Positions 56,084 to 64,000 of a DNA stretch of 64,000 bases are shown piece after piece. Source of the DNA: Nocardioides luteus. GTDB lineage: Bacteria > Actinomycetota > Actinomycetes > Propionibacteriales > Nocardioidaceae. The notes beneath the pieces were generated by a model. The model did no database searches. It had not been told where the DNA came from and saw only the letters and a list, made by a program, of their open reading frames with translations. The position numbers and the translations under genes were made by a program. The stretch's first letter is position 1; every line of letters starts with the position of its first letter. The stretch is taken from contig NZ_JZDQ02000023.1 of assembly GCF_000960475.2 (NCBI RefSeq), positions 38,656-102,655 on the forward strand. Reading direction: 5' to 3'.

Positions 56084-56905
56084 CTACTTCATGTGCTCCC
56101 CGAGCGTTGTGAAGCAGAACGTCCCGCCCGCCAGCCGCTCCTCGCGTCCCTGGGGCTCCTCGTCGATCGCGTCGCCGAGCAGCTCCGCGGCGTAGATCTC
56201 GGAGTCGTCCTGCGGGTGGTAGCCGATCGCCTCGCCCTCGGCCAGCGACCACCAGCGGCGGGTGTTGCGGGAGATGCCCCACACCACCCGGAAGGCGGGC
56301 TCGGAGGTCGCCAGGCAGGCCTCGAGGAGCCGGGCGCAGTCGTCGGGCGACAGCCAGGTCCACAGCGAGCGGCGGTCCCAGGGCCTCTCGAAGCACGAGC
56401 CGATCCGCAGCGCGGTCACGTCCAGGCCGTAGCGGTCGTGGAAGAGGGAGCCGAGCGCCTCCATCGCGACCTTGCTGACCCCGTAGTAGGTGTCCGGTCG
56501 GGGGAGGGAGTCGGCCGGAAGCCCGCCCTCGGGCGCGTCGTCGATCTCGTAGAACCCGGCCGCGTGGTTGCTCGAGGCGAGCACGACCCGCGCCACCCCG
56601 GCGTCCCGGGCGGCCTCGAGGACCACCCGGGTGCCGTCGATGTTGGCCGAGAGGATCCCGTCCCAGGGCGCCTCGCGGCTGATCCCGCCGAGATGGATCA
56701 CCGCCTCGACACCCTCGCACGCGGCGCGCATCGCGGCCTCGTCCGTCACTGACGCCTCGATGATCTCGACGGCCTCGCCCTCGGCGGGGTCCTCGGGACG
56801 TACGACGTCGAGGAGGCGCAGCACGCGGCCCTCACGGGCGAGCCGGCTGCGCATCATCCTCCCGATGCCGCCGCTGGCGCCGGTGATCAGCACGGTCTGG
56901 GTCAT
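56084..56905 (-). CDS. udh: Uronate dehydrogenase (NAD-dependent)
   Basis: Extended-SDR-type enzyme of 273 aa that oxidises D-galacturonate or D-glucuronate to the aldarolactone, feeding the two dehydratases of this region. The cofactor motif is ITGASGGIGRMMRSRL. VIHLGGISREAPWDGIL and VLASSNHAAGFYE are marks of this enzyme, and the catalytic tyrosine is in TYYGVSKVAMEAL. ATG at 56905 overlaps the stop of the upstream gene. Last gene of a seven-gene minus-strand operon that starts with tctC. It is convergent with the GntR gene. Confidence 0.9.
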   Translation of the reverse strand: MTQTVLITGASGGIGRMMRSRLAREGRVLRLLDVVRPEDPAEGEAVEIIEASVTDEAAMRAACEGVEAVIHLGGISREAPWDGILSANIDGTRVVLEAARDAGVARVVLASSNHAAGFYEIDDAPEGGLPADSLPRPDTYYGVSKVAMEALGSLFHDRYGLDVTALRIGSCFERPWDRRSLWTWLSPDDCARLLEACLATSEPAFRVVWGISRNTRRWWSLAEGEAIGYHPQDDSEIYAAELLGDAIDEEPQGREERLAGGTFCFTTLGEHMK

Positions 56906-58071
56906 GCGCCCCTCCGGACTCTGGTGGCCTCGGCGAGCAGGTGCTGCCTGTCCGCGCCGGCGAGACCGAGGTGGTAGAGGTGGATCTGGTCGATCCCGGC
57001 GTCGACCAGCGCCCTCACGTGGTCGCCGAAGGCGTCCTCGGTGGTGGGCGGAAGAACGGTGACGTACGCAGCGGCCGCTGCCCTGCCGTCGACCGCCTCG
57101 ACGAGCCGGCGCCCGGTCTCCACCGAGGCCGCGGTCGTCGGCCAGCAGAAGGAGACGACCAGGTCGACGTCGTCGGCGGTGGTCGGGGTCAGGCCAGGGC
57201 TGGCGCCGGTGGCCCAGGGGTCGGGCTGGGCGTGCAGCGCGATCTCGGCGATGCCGGGCGCGGCCTCGCGGACGGCCGCGATCACCCGGCGGCGGAGCTC
57301 GTCGGCCGCGGCATGGCGGGACTCGAGGATGAGGTCGAGGGCCTTCGGGTCCACGGTCTCGGCGGAGGCTGCGCCGGTCGCGGCGCGCAGAGCTGCGACG
57401 GTGGCCTCGGCGTCGAGTCCGCGGGCGACCCAGTCCTCGCGGCAGGCCGGGCAGCAGCAGATCGAGAGCAGCTCCTCGGTGGCGGCGTCGTAGGCGCCGT
57501 CGGTCTTGTCGTGGTGCCCGCCGTGGCCGAACCCGAGCTGGCCGCACGCCTCGAGGACGGCCGTGGTGGTCGGGGTGTCGCGGACGGCCTCGGCGGCCAG
57601 GGTCGCCGCGTAGCGGCGGACCTGCTCGTGGCGGGCGCACAGGGCGTAGGGGTAGGGCTCGTCCCAGCAGTTGACGACCGCGAGGTCGGGATGAGCCTCG
57701 CCGAGGAGCGTGGAGTGGGTCAGCACGATCCAGGCGGCGACCTCGAACCCGGCCTCGGTCAGGAGGGCAGCGGCCTCACCGTAGGGGTCCTCGGCGGCGA
57801 CCCAGGTCGCCGTCGGCGGCACCAGCCGGGCGCCGTCCCAGGCCTCGGGGCGCACCGGCCGGTAGAGCGCCGCGCTGCGGGCCTCGACGATCCGGTGCTG
57901 AGGGTGGAGCGGGGTCGCGGCCCGCGTGGTGTGGTACGCCGCGGCGAGAGCGACCTTCGTGACGCCGAGGTCCCGGGCGCGAGCGGCGAACGCCGGGTCG
58001 CCGATCACGTCCCACGGGTAGGCATAGCCGACGACCGGGACGGAGCCGGTCGTTCCCGAGGCGGTCACCAT
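56902..58071 (-). CDS. Uncharacterised TIM-barrel-like protein in the aldarate operon
   Basis: Protein of 389 aa with no family I can name. Repeating beta-alpha stretches (VPVVGYAYPWDVIGDPAF, VTKVALAAAYHT, VAAWIVLTHSTLLG, DQIHLYHLGLAG) suggest a TIM barrel. A cysteine cluster CCCPACREDW near the centre resembles the C-x2-C block of some glycoside-hydrolase-like barrels, perhaps binding metal or structurally linked. A stretch of His and Glu (FGHGGHHDKTDGAYD) lies just before it. It sits between the glucarate dehydratase and uronate dehydrogenase genes with 4-7-bp overlaps on both sides, so a role in uronate or oligo-uronide metabolism is likely (inference). ATG at 58071. Confidence 0.8.
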   Translation of the reverse strand: MVTASGTTGSVPVVGYAYPWDVIGDPAFAARARDLGVTKVALAAAYHTTRAATPLHPQHRIVEARSAALYRPVRPEAWDGARLVPPTATWVAAEDPYGEAAALLTEAGFEVAAWIVLTHSTLLGEAHPDLAVVNCWDEPYPYALCARHEQVRRYAATLAAEAVRDTPTTTAVLEACGQLGFGHGGHHDKTDGAYDAATEELLSICCCPACREDWVARGLDAEATVAALRAATGAASAETVDPKALDLILESRHAAADELRRRVIAAVREAAPGIAEIALHAQPDPWATGASPGLTPTTADDVDLVVSFCWPTTAASVETGRRLVEAVDGRAAAAAYVTVLPPTTEDAFGDHVRALVDAGIDQIHLYHLGLAGADRQHLLAEATRVRRGA

Positions 58072-59354
58072 CGAGACGTGTTCGGTGTGAAGTCAGGGTG
58101 GATCGAGCGCATGTAGACAGTGTCCTCCCTGCGGCGAACGCCACAGGTCAGGTACTGCTCGTGCAGCTCGCCGAGCAGGTCACGGTCGAGCTCGACGCCC
58201 AGGCCCGGACCCGTCGGCACCGCGACGGCACCATCCTCGAAGTCGAGGACCCCGGGGCGTACGACGTCCTGGGTCTTCCAGGGGTAATGGGTGTCGCAGG
58301 CGTAGGTCAGGTTGGGGGTCGCGGCGGCCAGGTGGACCATCGCGGCCAGCGAGACGCCCAGGTGGGAGTTGCTGTGCATCGACAGGCCCATCCCGAAGGT
58401 GTCGGTGATGCCGCCCAGCAGCGCCGACCGGCGCAGCCCGCCCCACAGGTGGTGGTCGGAGAGCACGATCTGGACGGCGTCCGCCGCGATCGCGGGTTTG
58501 AGGTGCTCGAAGGCGATCACGCACATGTTGGTGGCCAGCGGTACGTCGGTGCGGGCCGCGACCTGGGCCATCCCCTCGATCCCGGGGGTCGGGTCCTCGA
58601 GATACTCCACGACGCCGGCCAGCCGCTCGGCGACCTTCACCGACGTCTCCGGCGTCCACGCGCCGTTGGGGTCCAGCCGCAGCGGCAGGTCGGGGAAGGC
58701 GTCGCGCAGCGCTTCGATCGCGGCGCACTCCTCGTCGGGATGGAACACCCCGCCCTTCAGCTTGAGCGAGCCGAAGCCCCAGCCGTCGACCATCCGGTTC
58801 GCCTGCGCGACGATCTGGTCGGGGTTCAGCGCCTCGCCCCACGCGTCGTCGGGCCCGTTGTTCGTGGAGCCGGGGTGGCCGACCCACTTGTAGAACAGGT
58901 AGCCGCTGAACGGCACCCGGTCGCGTACGGCGCCGCCGAGCAGGTCGCTGACCGGACGGTCCGCCTCGCGGGCGACCAGGTCGAGGCAGGCGACCTCGAA
59001 GGGGGAGTAGACGGTGTCGACCGCGGAGGAGACGTCGAGCATGCCGCCGAAGGAGGCGCCCGCCCCGCCGGTCTCCTTGCCGAGTACGTCGACGACGAGC
59101 CGTCGCAGGCCGTGGGTGTCGTAGGGGTCCGTGCCCGGCAGCGCCGCGGCGACCGCGTCGAGCCGGGCGAGGTGGGTCTCGTCGGCGTACGTCTCGCCGA
59201 GGCCGACCAGGCCGGTGTCGGTGTGGATCTCGACGATCGCGCGCAGCGCCCACGGCTGGTGGACGCCGACCACATTGAGCAGCGGCGGGTCGGCGAACGC
59301 CACCGGGGTGACGACGACCTTCGAGATCCGGCTGTGGTGGGGCCCGCCGCTCAT
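58065..59354 (-). CDS. gudD: Glucarate dehydratase
   Basis: Enolase-superfamily dehydratase of 429 aa, D-glucarate (or L-idarate) to 5-dehydro-4-deoxyglucarate. Start HSRISKVVVTPVAFADPPLLNVVGVHQPWALRAIV is read in pieces. The base pair KLKGG (about residue 200), metal ligands DPNGAW, EYLEDPTPG and TNMCVI, and the His/Asp base in LSDHHLWGG and MGLSMHSNSHLG are visible and typical of GudD. ATG at 59354 overlaps the universal stress protein gene. It and the galactarate dehydratase both yield the substrate of KdgD at 11-12 kb. Confidence 0.93.
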   Translation of the reverse strand: MSGGPHHSRISKVVVTPVAFADPPLLNVVGVHQPWALRAIVEIHTDTGLVGLGETYADETHLARLDAVAAALPGTDPYDTHGLRRLVVDVLGKETGGAGASFGGMLDVSSAVDTVYSPFEVACLDLVAREADRPVSDLLGGAVRDRVPFSGYLFYKWVGHPGSTNNGPDDAWGEALNPDQIVAQANRMVDGWGFGSLKLKGGVFHPDEECAAIEALRDAFPDLPLRLDPNGAWTPETSVKVAERLAGVVEYLEDPTPGIEGMAQVAARTDVPLATNMCVIAFEHLKPAIAADAVQIVLSDHHLWGGLRRSALLGGITDTFGMGLSMHSNSHLGVSLAAMVHLAAATPNLTYACDTHYPWKTQDVVRPGVLDFEDGAVAVPTGPGLGVELDRDLLGELHEQYLTCGVRRREDTVYMRSIHPDFTPNTSRW

Positions 59355-59746
59355 GCGGTCGGCTTCACGGCGAGGACCGGTACGCCGGCGTCGAGCAGGA
59401 TGCGCTGCGCGTCGCTGCCCAGCAGGGCCTTGCCGACCGGGGAGCGGCGGCGCAGCCCGATCACGATCAGCCGGGCGCCGGTCTCGGCGGCCAGCGCGTC
59501 GAAGGTCTCCACGACGTCGGCTCCGTGCGTGGTGTGGTCGACGCGGGCGCTCACGCCGGCCGCTTCGGCGCGGGCGACGAGCTTCGCTGCCGCGGCCTCG
59601 TCGACGAGGTCGGCGTCCACGGTCGCGCCGCGGCGGGGGCTGTTGACGATGACGACGTCGTCGCCGCGAGCCGCCGCCTCGGCCAGGCCGGCCTCGAGGG
59701 CCGCCTCACCTACCGGGGTGGGGACGTAGCCGATCAGGATGGTCAT
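59351..59746 (-). CDS. Universal stress protein (UspA family)
   Basis: Single-domain Usp of 131 aa. MTILIGYVPTPVGEAAL opens the fold, and the nucleotide-binding stretch IGLRRRSPVGKALLGSDAQRIL (G-x2-G-x9-G-S type, in pieces) is present, so it should bind ATP. Usp genes are often found beside TctA-type transporters. It overlaps the glucarate dehydratase gene by 4 bp and follows tctA by 35 bp. Confidence 0.9.
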   Translation of the reverse strand: MTILIGYVPTPVGEAALEAGLAEAAARGDDVVIVNSPRRGATVDADLVDEAAAAKLVARAEAAGVSARVDHTTHGADVVETFDALAAETGARLIVIGLRRRSPVGKALLGSDAQRILLDAGVPVLAVKPTA

Positions 59747-59781
59747 GGTGTGCCTCTCTCAGCGGGCTCTGCGGGACGGGC

Positions 59782-61317
59782 TCAGCGGGACGGGGTGTCG
59801 GCGTGGTCGCGCTCGGCCGGGGCGGCGACGGTGGCGGCGTTGCGACGGGCGAGGAGCGCCTTGGCGGCAGGCCACAGGGCGACCAGGACGAAGGCGGCGA
59901 GGATGGTGCCCGAGATCGGCCGGGTGAAGAACCCGGTCGGGTCGCCGTCGAAGATCAGCATCGAGCGGCGTACGCCGTCCTCGACGATCGAGCCGAGGAC
60001 GAAGGCGAGCACCATCGGGCCGGGCTCGAAGCCGACCTTCTTCATCAGGTAGCCGATCAGGCCGAAGACGATCATCACGAAGATGTCGAAGGTGGAGTTG
60101 TTGATCGTGTAGACGCCCAGGATCGTGATCAGCGCGGTGATCGGGGCCAGGATCGCCGGGCGCACCCGCAGGATCCGGACGAAGATGCCGACCAGCGGGA
60201 TGCTCAGGACCAGCAGGATCAGGTTGCCGATGTACATCGAGTTGATGACGCCCCAGAACAGGTCGGGGCGCTCCTCGACCAGCTGCGGGCCGGGGGAGAT
60301 GCCGAGGATGAGCAGGGCGCCGAAGAGCATCGCCATCGACGCGTTGGCCGGGATGCCGAGGGTCAGCAGCGGGATGAACGAGGAGGTCGCCGCGGCGTTG
60401 TTGGCGGTCTCGGGGGCCGCGACGCCCTCGATGGCACCGCGCCCGAAGCGCTCCGGGTTCTTCGCGATCCGCTTCTCCGTGGCGTACGCGGCCAGGGAGG
60501 ACATCACCGCGCCACCACCGGGCAGCACGCCCAGGACGAAGCCGATCAGCGAGCCGCGGCCGATCGCGCCGGAGGACTGCTTGAGGTCCTTGCGCGAGGG
60601 CCAGATGTTGGCCACAGCGGCGGGGACGTGGGGTTTCCCATGGCGCTCCTCGAGGTTGTAGAGGATCTCGCCGACGCCGAAGAGACCCATCGCGACGACC
60701 ACGAAGTCGATGCCCTCGGTCAGCTGCAGGCTGCCGAAGGTGAAGCGTTCGGCGCCGCTGAAGCTGTCGCGGCCGATCGTGGCCAGCAGCAGGCCGAACG
60801 CGGCGGCGAGCATGGCCTTGAGCTTGTTGCCGTTGCCGATGGTGGCGACCAGCAGGACGCCCAGCAGGGCCAGGGCGGCGTACTCCGGGTCACCGAAGCT
60901 CAGCGCCCACCCGGCGATCAGCGGGGCCACCAGGGTCAGGCCGAGGATGGAGACGGTCGCGCCGATGAAGGAGCCGATGGCGGCGATGCCGAGGGCGGTG
61001 CCGGCCCTGCCCTGCTTGGCCAGGGCGAAGCCGTCGAAGACCGTGACGACCGAGGAGGCCTCGCCCGGCAGCCGGAGCAGGACCGAGGTGATCGTGCCGC
61101 CGTACTGGGCACCGTAGTAGATGCCGGCCAGCATGATGATCGCGGAGACCGGGTCGATGCTGTAGGTGATCGGCAGCAGGATGGCGATCGTCGCCGCCGG
61201 CCCGAGGCCGGGGAGTACGCCGATCAGCATGCCGATGAGCACGCCGATCAGGCAGTAGAGCAGGTTCTGCGGTTCGGTGACGAGCCCGAAGCCGTCGAGG
61301 AATGCGTTGACGTCCAC
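59782..61317 (-). CDS. tctA: Tripartite tricarboxylate transporter, large permease TctA
   Basis: Large membrane subunit of 511 aa with about 10-12 hydrophobic segments. Family blocks are GLGPAATIAILLPITYSIDPVSAIIMLAGIYYGAQYGG (in pieces), GVLPGGGAVMSSLAAYATEK and GAIEGVAAPETANNAAAT with FIPLLTLGIPANASMAM. Together with TctB and the receptor it forms an uptake system; position in an aldarate/uronate operon suggests a sugar acid as substrate, which is inference. Confidence 0.94.
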   Translation of the reverse strand: MDVNAFLDGFGLVTEPQNLLYCLIGVLIGMLIGVLPGLGPAATIAILLPITYSIDPVSAIIMLAGIYYGAQYGGTITSVLLRLPGEASSVVTVFDGFALAKQGRAGTALGIAAIGSFIGATVSILGLTLVAPLIAGWALSFGDPEYAALALLGVLLVATIGNGNKLKAMLAAAFGLLLATIGRDSFSGAERFTFGSLQLTEGIDFVVVAMGLFGVGEILYNLEERHGKPHVPAAVANIWPSRKDLKQSSGAIGRGSLIGFVLGVLPGGGAVMSSLAAYATEKRIAKNPERFGRGAIEGVAAPETANNAAATSSFIPLLTLGIPANASMAMLFGALLILGISPGPQLVEERPDLFWGVINSMYIGNLILLVLSIPLVGIFVRILRVRPAILAPITALITILGVYTINNSTFDIFVMIVFGLIGYLMKKVGFEPGPMVLAFVLGSIVEDGVRRSMLIFDGDPTGFFTRPISGTILAAFVLVALWPAAKALLARRNAATVAAPAERDHADTPSR

Positions 61318-61329
61318 TGGGGGCTCCGC

Positions 61330-61866
61330 TCAGAACAGGTGGGGCAGCGGGATGCGCAGCCCGTAGAGGAAGAGGAAGTAGAACGCGGCGACCGTCACGA
61401 CCGAGGTGATGATCGTGCTGCGCCAGGACTCGCCGCCGAGGAACCTCAGCCAGACGACGCACAGCAGCAGCGAGGGGAGCTCGAAGCCGATCACCGGCAT
61501 CAGCAGGGCCAGCACGATGAAGGTGACCAGGCCGACCGCGGGGAGCACGCTGGAGCGGGTGAACTTCTCGCTGTCGGTCAGGCTGCGGCCGACGACGAGC
61601 AGCGCCGCGGCCATCAGGGCGATCGCGATGCTGACCACGAACGGCCACAGGCCCGGCCCGGGCTGGCGCAGCGAGCCCAGCCCGTAGCCGTAGGACAGGA
61701 CCGCGCCGCCGATGCCGACGACGAGGGCGACGAGCGCACCCGCCACCTGGTAGGCCGGTCCGCCGGCGGGAGGTCGATCCTCCTCCAGGTCGTGGGCCAC
61801 CTCGGCCTGGATCTCGGCCAGGATGTCCTGGCCCGGCTCGGGAGTGGGGGTGCGTTCGTCGCTCAT
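61330..61866 (-). CDS. tctB: Tripartite tricarboxylate transporter, small subunit TctB
   Basis: Small membrane subunit, 178 aa, with four hydrophobic segments after a charged N-terminal 35 residues (DILAEIQAEVAHDLEEDRPP). GLGSLRQPGPGLWPFVVS fits the TctB family, and the end YFLFLYGLRIPLPHLF is typical. ATG at 61866 was chosen. It is 12 bp from tctA and 26 bp from tctC. Confidence 0.87.
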   Translation of the reverse strand: MSDERTPTPEPGQDILAEIQAEVAHDLEEDRPPAGGPAYQVAGALVALVVGIGGAVLSYGYGLGSLRQPGPGLWPFVVSIAIALMAAALLVVGRSLTDSEKFTRSSVLPAVGLVTFIVLALLMPVIGFELPSLLLCVVWLRFLGGESWRSTIITSVVTVAAFYFLFLYGLRIPLPHLF

Positions 61867-61892
61867 CGTCGTGCCTTCGTCGTGGGGGAGGG

Positions 61893-62888
61893 TCAGCTCG
61901 CGCCGAGGTTGAGACCGTACTGGTCGACCAGGTCGGCGAACCGCTTCTTGTCCTCCTCGAGCTGGGTCACCACCTCGTCGCCGGGGATCTCCATCGGGGT
62001 GAGGCTGTTCTGCTTGTTGAAGGCCTGGTACTCCTCGGTCTCGAACGTCGCCTGCATCGCCTCGGCGATGGCGTCCTTGACGTCGTCCGGGGTGCCCTTG
62101 GGGACGGTCATGAAGCGGTACTGGGCGACCTCGACATCGAGGCCCTGCTCCTTGGCGGTCGGGACGTCCGGCAGGTAGTCGACCCGCTCGGGGCCGAAGA
62201 CGCTCAGCGGGGTCAGCTTGCCGGACTCGATGTTCTCGATCGCCTCGCCGACCTGGATGCATGCGGTGTCGACCTGGTTGCCGAGGACCGCGGTCAGGGC
62301 CGGCGCGCCGCCGTCGAACGGCACCGCCTCGGCGTCCACCCCGGCCGAGGCGTACGTCAGGCCGCAGGAGAGCTGGGCGCCGGTGCCGACGCCGGTGGTG
62401 CCGTACGTGACCTTCTTCTTGGCAGCCTTGATGTCGTCGAGGGTCTTGAAGCCGCTCTTCGGGCCGGTGACCATGACGTAGTCGTCGCGGGAGACGCCCT
62501 GGACGACGTCGAAGTCGTCGAGGCTGGTGGCCTCGTCCTCGCTGACCGCGAGCGGCGTGATGGCGAACAGGGAGGCGTTCTGGATGGCGATGGTCTGACC
62601 GTCGGCCTTGGCCTTGGCGACCTTGTTCGCGGCGAGCGCGCCGTTGGCGCCCTCCAGGTTGATGACCGGGAAGGAGGCGCCGAGCTCGTCGGAGAGGCCC
62701 TTGGAGACCGCACGGCTGATCAGGTCGCTGGAGCCACCCGCCGAGGCACCGACGTACATCTCGACGTTGCCGGCGGGATACTCCTCGCCGTCGCTGCTGC
62801 CACCGGTGGTGTTCGAGACACCGCAGGCGGAGAGGGCCACGGCCGCGACGCCGGCGGTCGCGGCGAGAAGGTGGGTGGTCGTACGCAT
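61893..62888 (-). CDS. tctC: Tripartite tricarboxylate transporter receptor lipoprotein TctC
   Basis: Extracellular receptor of 331 aa. The signal peptide MRTTTHLLAATAGVAAVALSACG ends in the lipobox LSAC. The receptor domain shows NVEMYVGASAGGSSDLISRA near the start, INLEGANGALAANKVAKA, and YGTTGVGTGAQLSCG in the middle. ATG at 62888 is chosen; the frame extends to 62984, but that would cross the divergent promoter. It is the first gene of the operon that ends with udh, and is divergent from the LysR gene. Confidence 0.93.
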   Translation of the reverse strand: MRTTTHLLAATAGVAAVALSACGVSNTTGGSSDGEEYPAGNVEMYVGASAGGSSDLISRAVSKGLSDELGASFPVINLEGANGALAANKVAKAKADGQTIAIQNASLFAITPLAVSEDEATSLDDFDVVQGVSRDDYVMVTGPKSGFKTLDDIKAAKKKVTYGTTGVGTGAQLSCGLTYASAGVDAEAVPFDGGAPALTAVLGNQVDTACIQVGEAIENIESGKLTPLSVFGPERVDYLPDVPTAKEQGLDVEVAQYRFMTVPKGTPDDVKDAIAEAMQATFETEEYQAFNKQNSLTPMEIPGDEVVTQLEEDKKRFADLVDQYGLNLGAS

Positions 62889-62930
62889 CGTTGCTCCTAG
62901 GTCCGTCGTGTGACCACCGACACTAAGAGT

Positions 62931-62950
62931 CTTGGCGATACCGGTCCAAG
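62931..62950. promoter_or_regulatory. LysR-type box in the tctC/LysR divergent promoter
   Basis: CTTGG (62931-62935) and CCAAG (62946-62950) form a dyad with a 10-bp centre. It lies between the start of tctC (62888, minus) and that of the LysR gene (63004, plus), where such a regulator binds. Confidence 0.5.
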
Positions 62951-63003
62951 CCCGTTTCAGCATGGAGTGTTCCACCTGGTGCATCGTGGTCTACGCTGGC
63001 CGA

Positions 63004-63915
63004 ATGATCACGCTCGATCAGGTGCGTTCCTTCGTCGCGGTCGCCGAGGAGCTCCACTTCGGACGGGCCGCCGAGCGCCTCCGGATGACGCAGCCGCCGC
63101 TGTCGCGTCAGATCCAGAAGCTGGAGAAGGCGGTCGGTGCCCAGCTGCTCGAGCGGGACAACCGCAGGGTCGCCCTGACGGGTGCCGGAGCGGCCTTCCT
63201 CGACGAGGCCTACCGGATGCTCAACCTGGTCGAGAGCGCCGGTGACCTGGCCCGACGTGTCGACGCGGGCGCGGCCGGGGTGGTCCGGCTCGGCTTCACC
63301 GCCGTCTCGGCCATCTCGATCCTGGGGCCGCTGCTGCGCCGCCTCACCGTCGAGCTCCCCGACGTCGAGGTGCGGCTCTCCGAGCGGGTGACCCTCGCCC
63401 AGGTCGACGGCATCCGCCACGGCGAGCTCGACATCGGCCTGGCCCGCCCGCCCTTCGACACCGAGCTGCTCTCCTCCCGAGTGATCTCCCGTGAGCCGCT
63501 GATGGCCGTGCTCCCAAAAGGCCATCCGCTGGCGGACATCGACCGCCCGCTGACACCGCAGGACTTCGAGGGCCAGCCGGTCATCGGCTACCACCCCCAG
63601 CAGTCGCGCTACTTCCACGAGCTCTCCGTACGCTTCCTCGCCAACGCCCACCCCCGCATCGAGCAGCGCGTACACCAGGTCCTCACCGCCATGCTCCTCG
63701 TCTCCGCCGAGCGTGGTGTCGGCTTCGTCCCAGTCTCCGCCAGCTCCCTGCACGTCGAAGGCGTCGTCTTCCGGCCCATCGAGCACGGCGGCGGAGACAC
63801 CCGCCTCGACAAGGACCCCGAGCGACCCGTCGAGCTGCACGCGATCTGGGCGCGGGGTTCGGTCAGTCCGGTCGTACGCCGGGTGCTCGATGTGATCGTC
63901 GAGGTGAGTCGCTAG
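63004..63915 (+). CDS. LysR-family transcriptional regulator
   Basis: Regulator of 303 aa. The N-terminal helix-turn-helix is clear (LDQVRSFVAVAEELHFGRAA then RLRMTQPPLSRQIQKLEKAV), followed by an effector-binding domain (about 90-295; VRLGFTAVSAISILGP, DIGLARPPF). ATG at 63004 is chosen; the frame to 62932 overlaps the dyad. It is divergent from tctC and most likely controls the transporter/aldarate operon, with a sugar acid as possible effector. Nothing recognisable follows in the last 85 bp of the window. Confidence 0.92.
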   Translation: MITLDQVRSFVAVAEELHFGRAAERLRMTQPPLSRQIQKLEKAVGAQLLERDNRRVALTGAGAAFLDEAYRMLNLVESAGDLARRVDAGAAGVVRLGFTAVSAISILGPLLRRLTVELPDVEVRLSERVTLAQVDGIRHGELDIGLARPPFDTELLSSRVISREPLMAVLPKGHPLADIDRPLTPQDFEGQPVIGYHPQQSRYFHELSVRFLANAHPRIEQRVHQVLTAMLLVSAERGVGFVPVSASSLHVEGVVFRPIEHGGGDTRLDKDPERPVELHAIWARGSVSPVVRRVLDVIVEVSR

Positions 63916-64000
63916 GTGGTCGGTCTGGGGGAGTTGCTCGGGCTGCTCGTTCGTTGAGGCTGGTGGCCGCCGACCCGTTACGGAGGATGTTCTCGCCGGC

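Noticed and set aside
59803..62178. 791-aa plus-strand open frame
   Set aside because: Antisense to tctA and tctB, composed mainly of Asp, Gln, Arg and Gly, with no fold signal.

Overview
This window is chromosomal DNA of a high-GC actinobacterium. By eye the GC content is about 70%, start codons are a mix of ATG and GTG, and genes overlap tightly by ATGA or TGATG. GbcAB-like, YdeP-like and AraBDA genes and many acyl-CoA enzymes occur together. A Nocardioides-like (Nocardioidaceae) host is my best guess, but that is inference, not proof. I saw no rRNA, tRNA, insertion sequence, prophage or CRISPR array. Nearly all of the window is catabolic: five nutrient-use islands, each with its own regulator and transporter.

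0-9 kb: a Rieske N-demethylase oxygenase and its flavin/2Fe-2S reductase, a GntR/FCD regulator, an orphan TrpG/PabA-type glutamine amidotransferase divergent from a RidA-family protein, a BCCT (betaine-type) transporter, and an FdhF/YdeP-type molybdopterin oxidoreductase. A 14-bp palindrome occurs in front of the regulator, in the amidotransferase/RidA divergent promoter and in front of the transporter, tying them into one regulon for a quaternary-ammonium compound. A CNNM/CorC-type membrane protein follows.

10-20 kb: 5-dehydro-4-deoxyglucarate dehydratase (KdgD), two D-2-hydroxyacid dehydrogenases, a five-part peptide-type ABC transporter, a TSUP exporter and an IclR regulator. A shared palindrome (TCYACNTATGYRGA-like) stands in front of three of these units. 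20-27 kb is a more ordinary stretch: alpha/beta hydrolase, large secreted prealbumin-fold protein, divergent NmrA/TetR pair with its palindrome, two small ORFs and an MHS-family transporter with a CRP/GlxR-type site.

27.5-42.4 kb: a ten-gene minus-strand operon (class I CoA-transferase A and B, MFS, Mct-like CaiB-family enzyme, CitE-like lyase, acyl-CoA dehydrogenase, SDR, Meh-like FAS1-type hydratase, thiolase, MaoC). On the other side lie TesB, LysR and a second CaiB/acyl-CoA dehydrogenase/enoyl-CoA hydratase cassette. The Mct + Meh + CitE trio predicts mesaconyl-CoA to citramalyl-CoA to pyruvate plus acetyl-CoA, that is, use of a C5 branched dicarboxylate such as mesaconate, methylsuccinate or itaconate.

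42.4-51 kb: a TIGR01777 protein, an SDR, an HhH-type protein, then a LacI regulator and araB-araD-araA. The 425-bp gap before araB holds two tandem arrays of a 21-bp unit in opposite orientation around a perfect hairpin, the most unusual non-coding structure here. 51-54 kb: a very long hairpin, a GlcD-type FAD oxidase and an LldD-type FMN oxidase.

54-63.9 kb: galactarate/talarate dehydratase with a GntR regulator, and an opposing operon of TctCBA transporter, universal stress protein, glucarate dehydratase, an uncharacterised TIM-barrel-like protein and uronate dehydrogenase, with a divergent LysR. These enzymes would make 5-dehydro-4-deoxyglucarate, the substrate of KdgD encoded 43 kb away.
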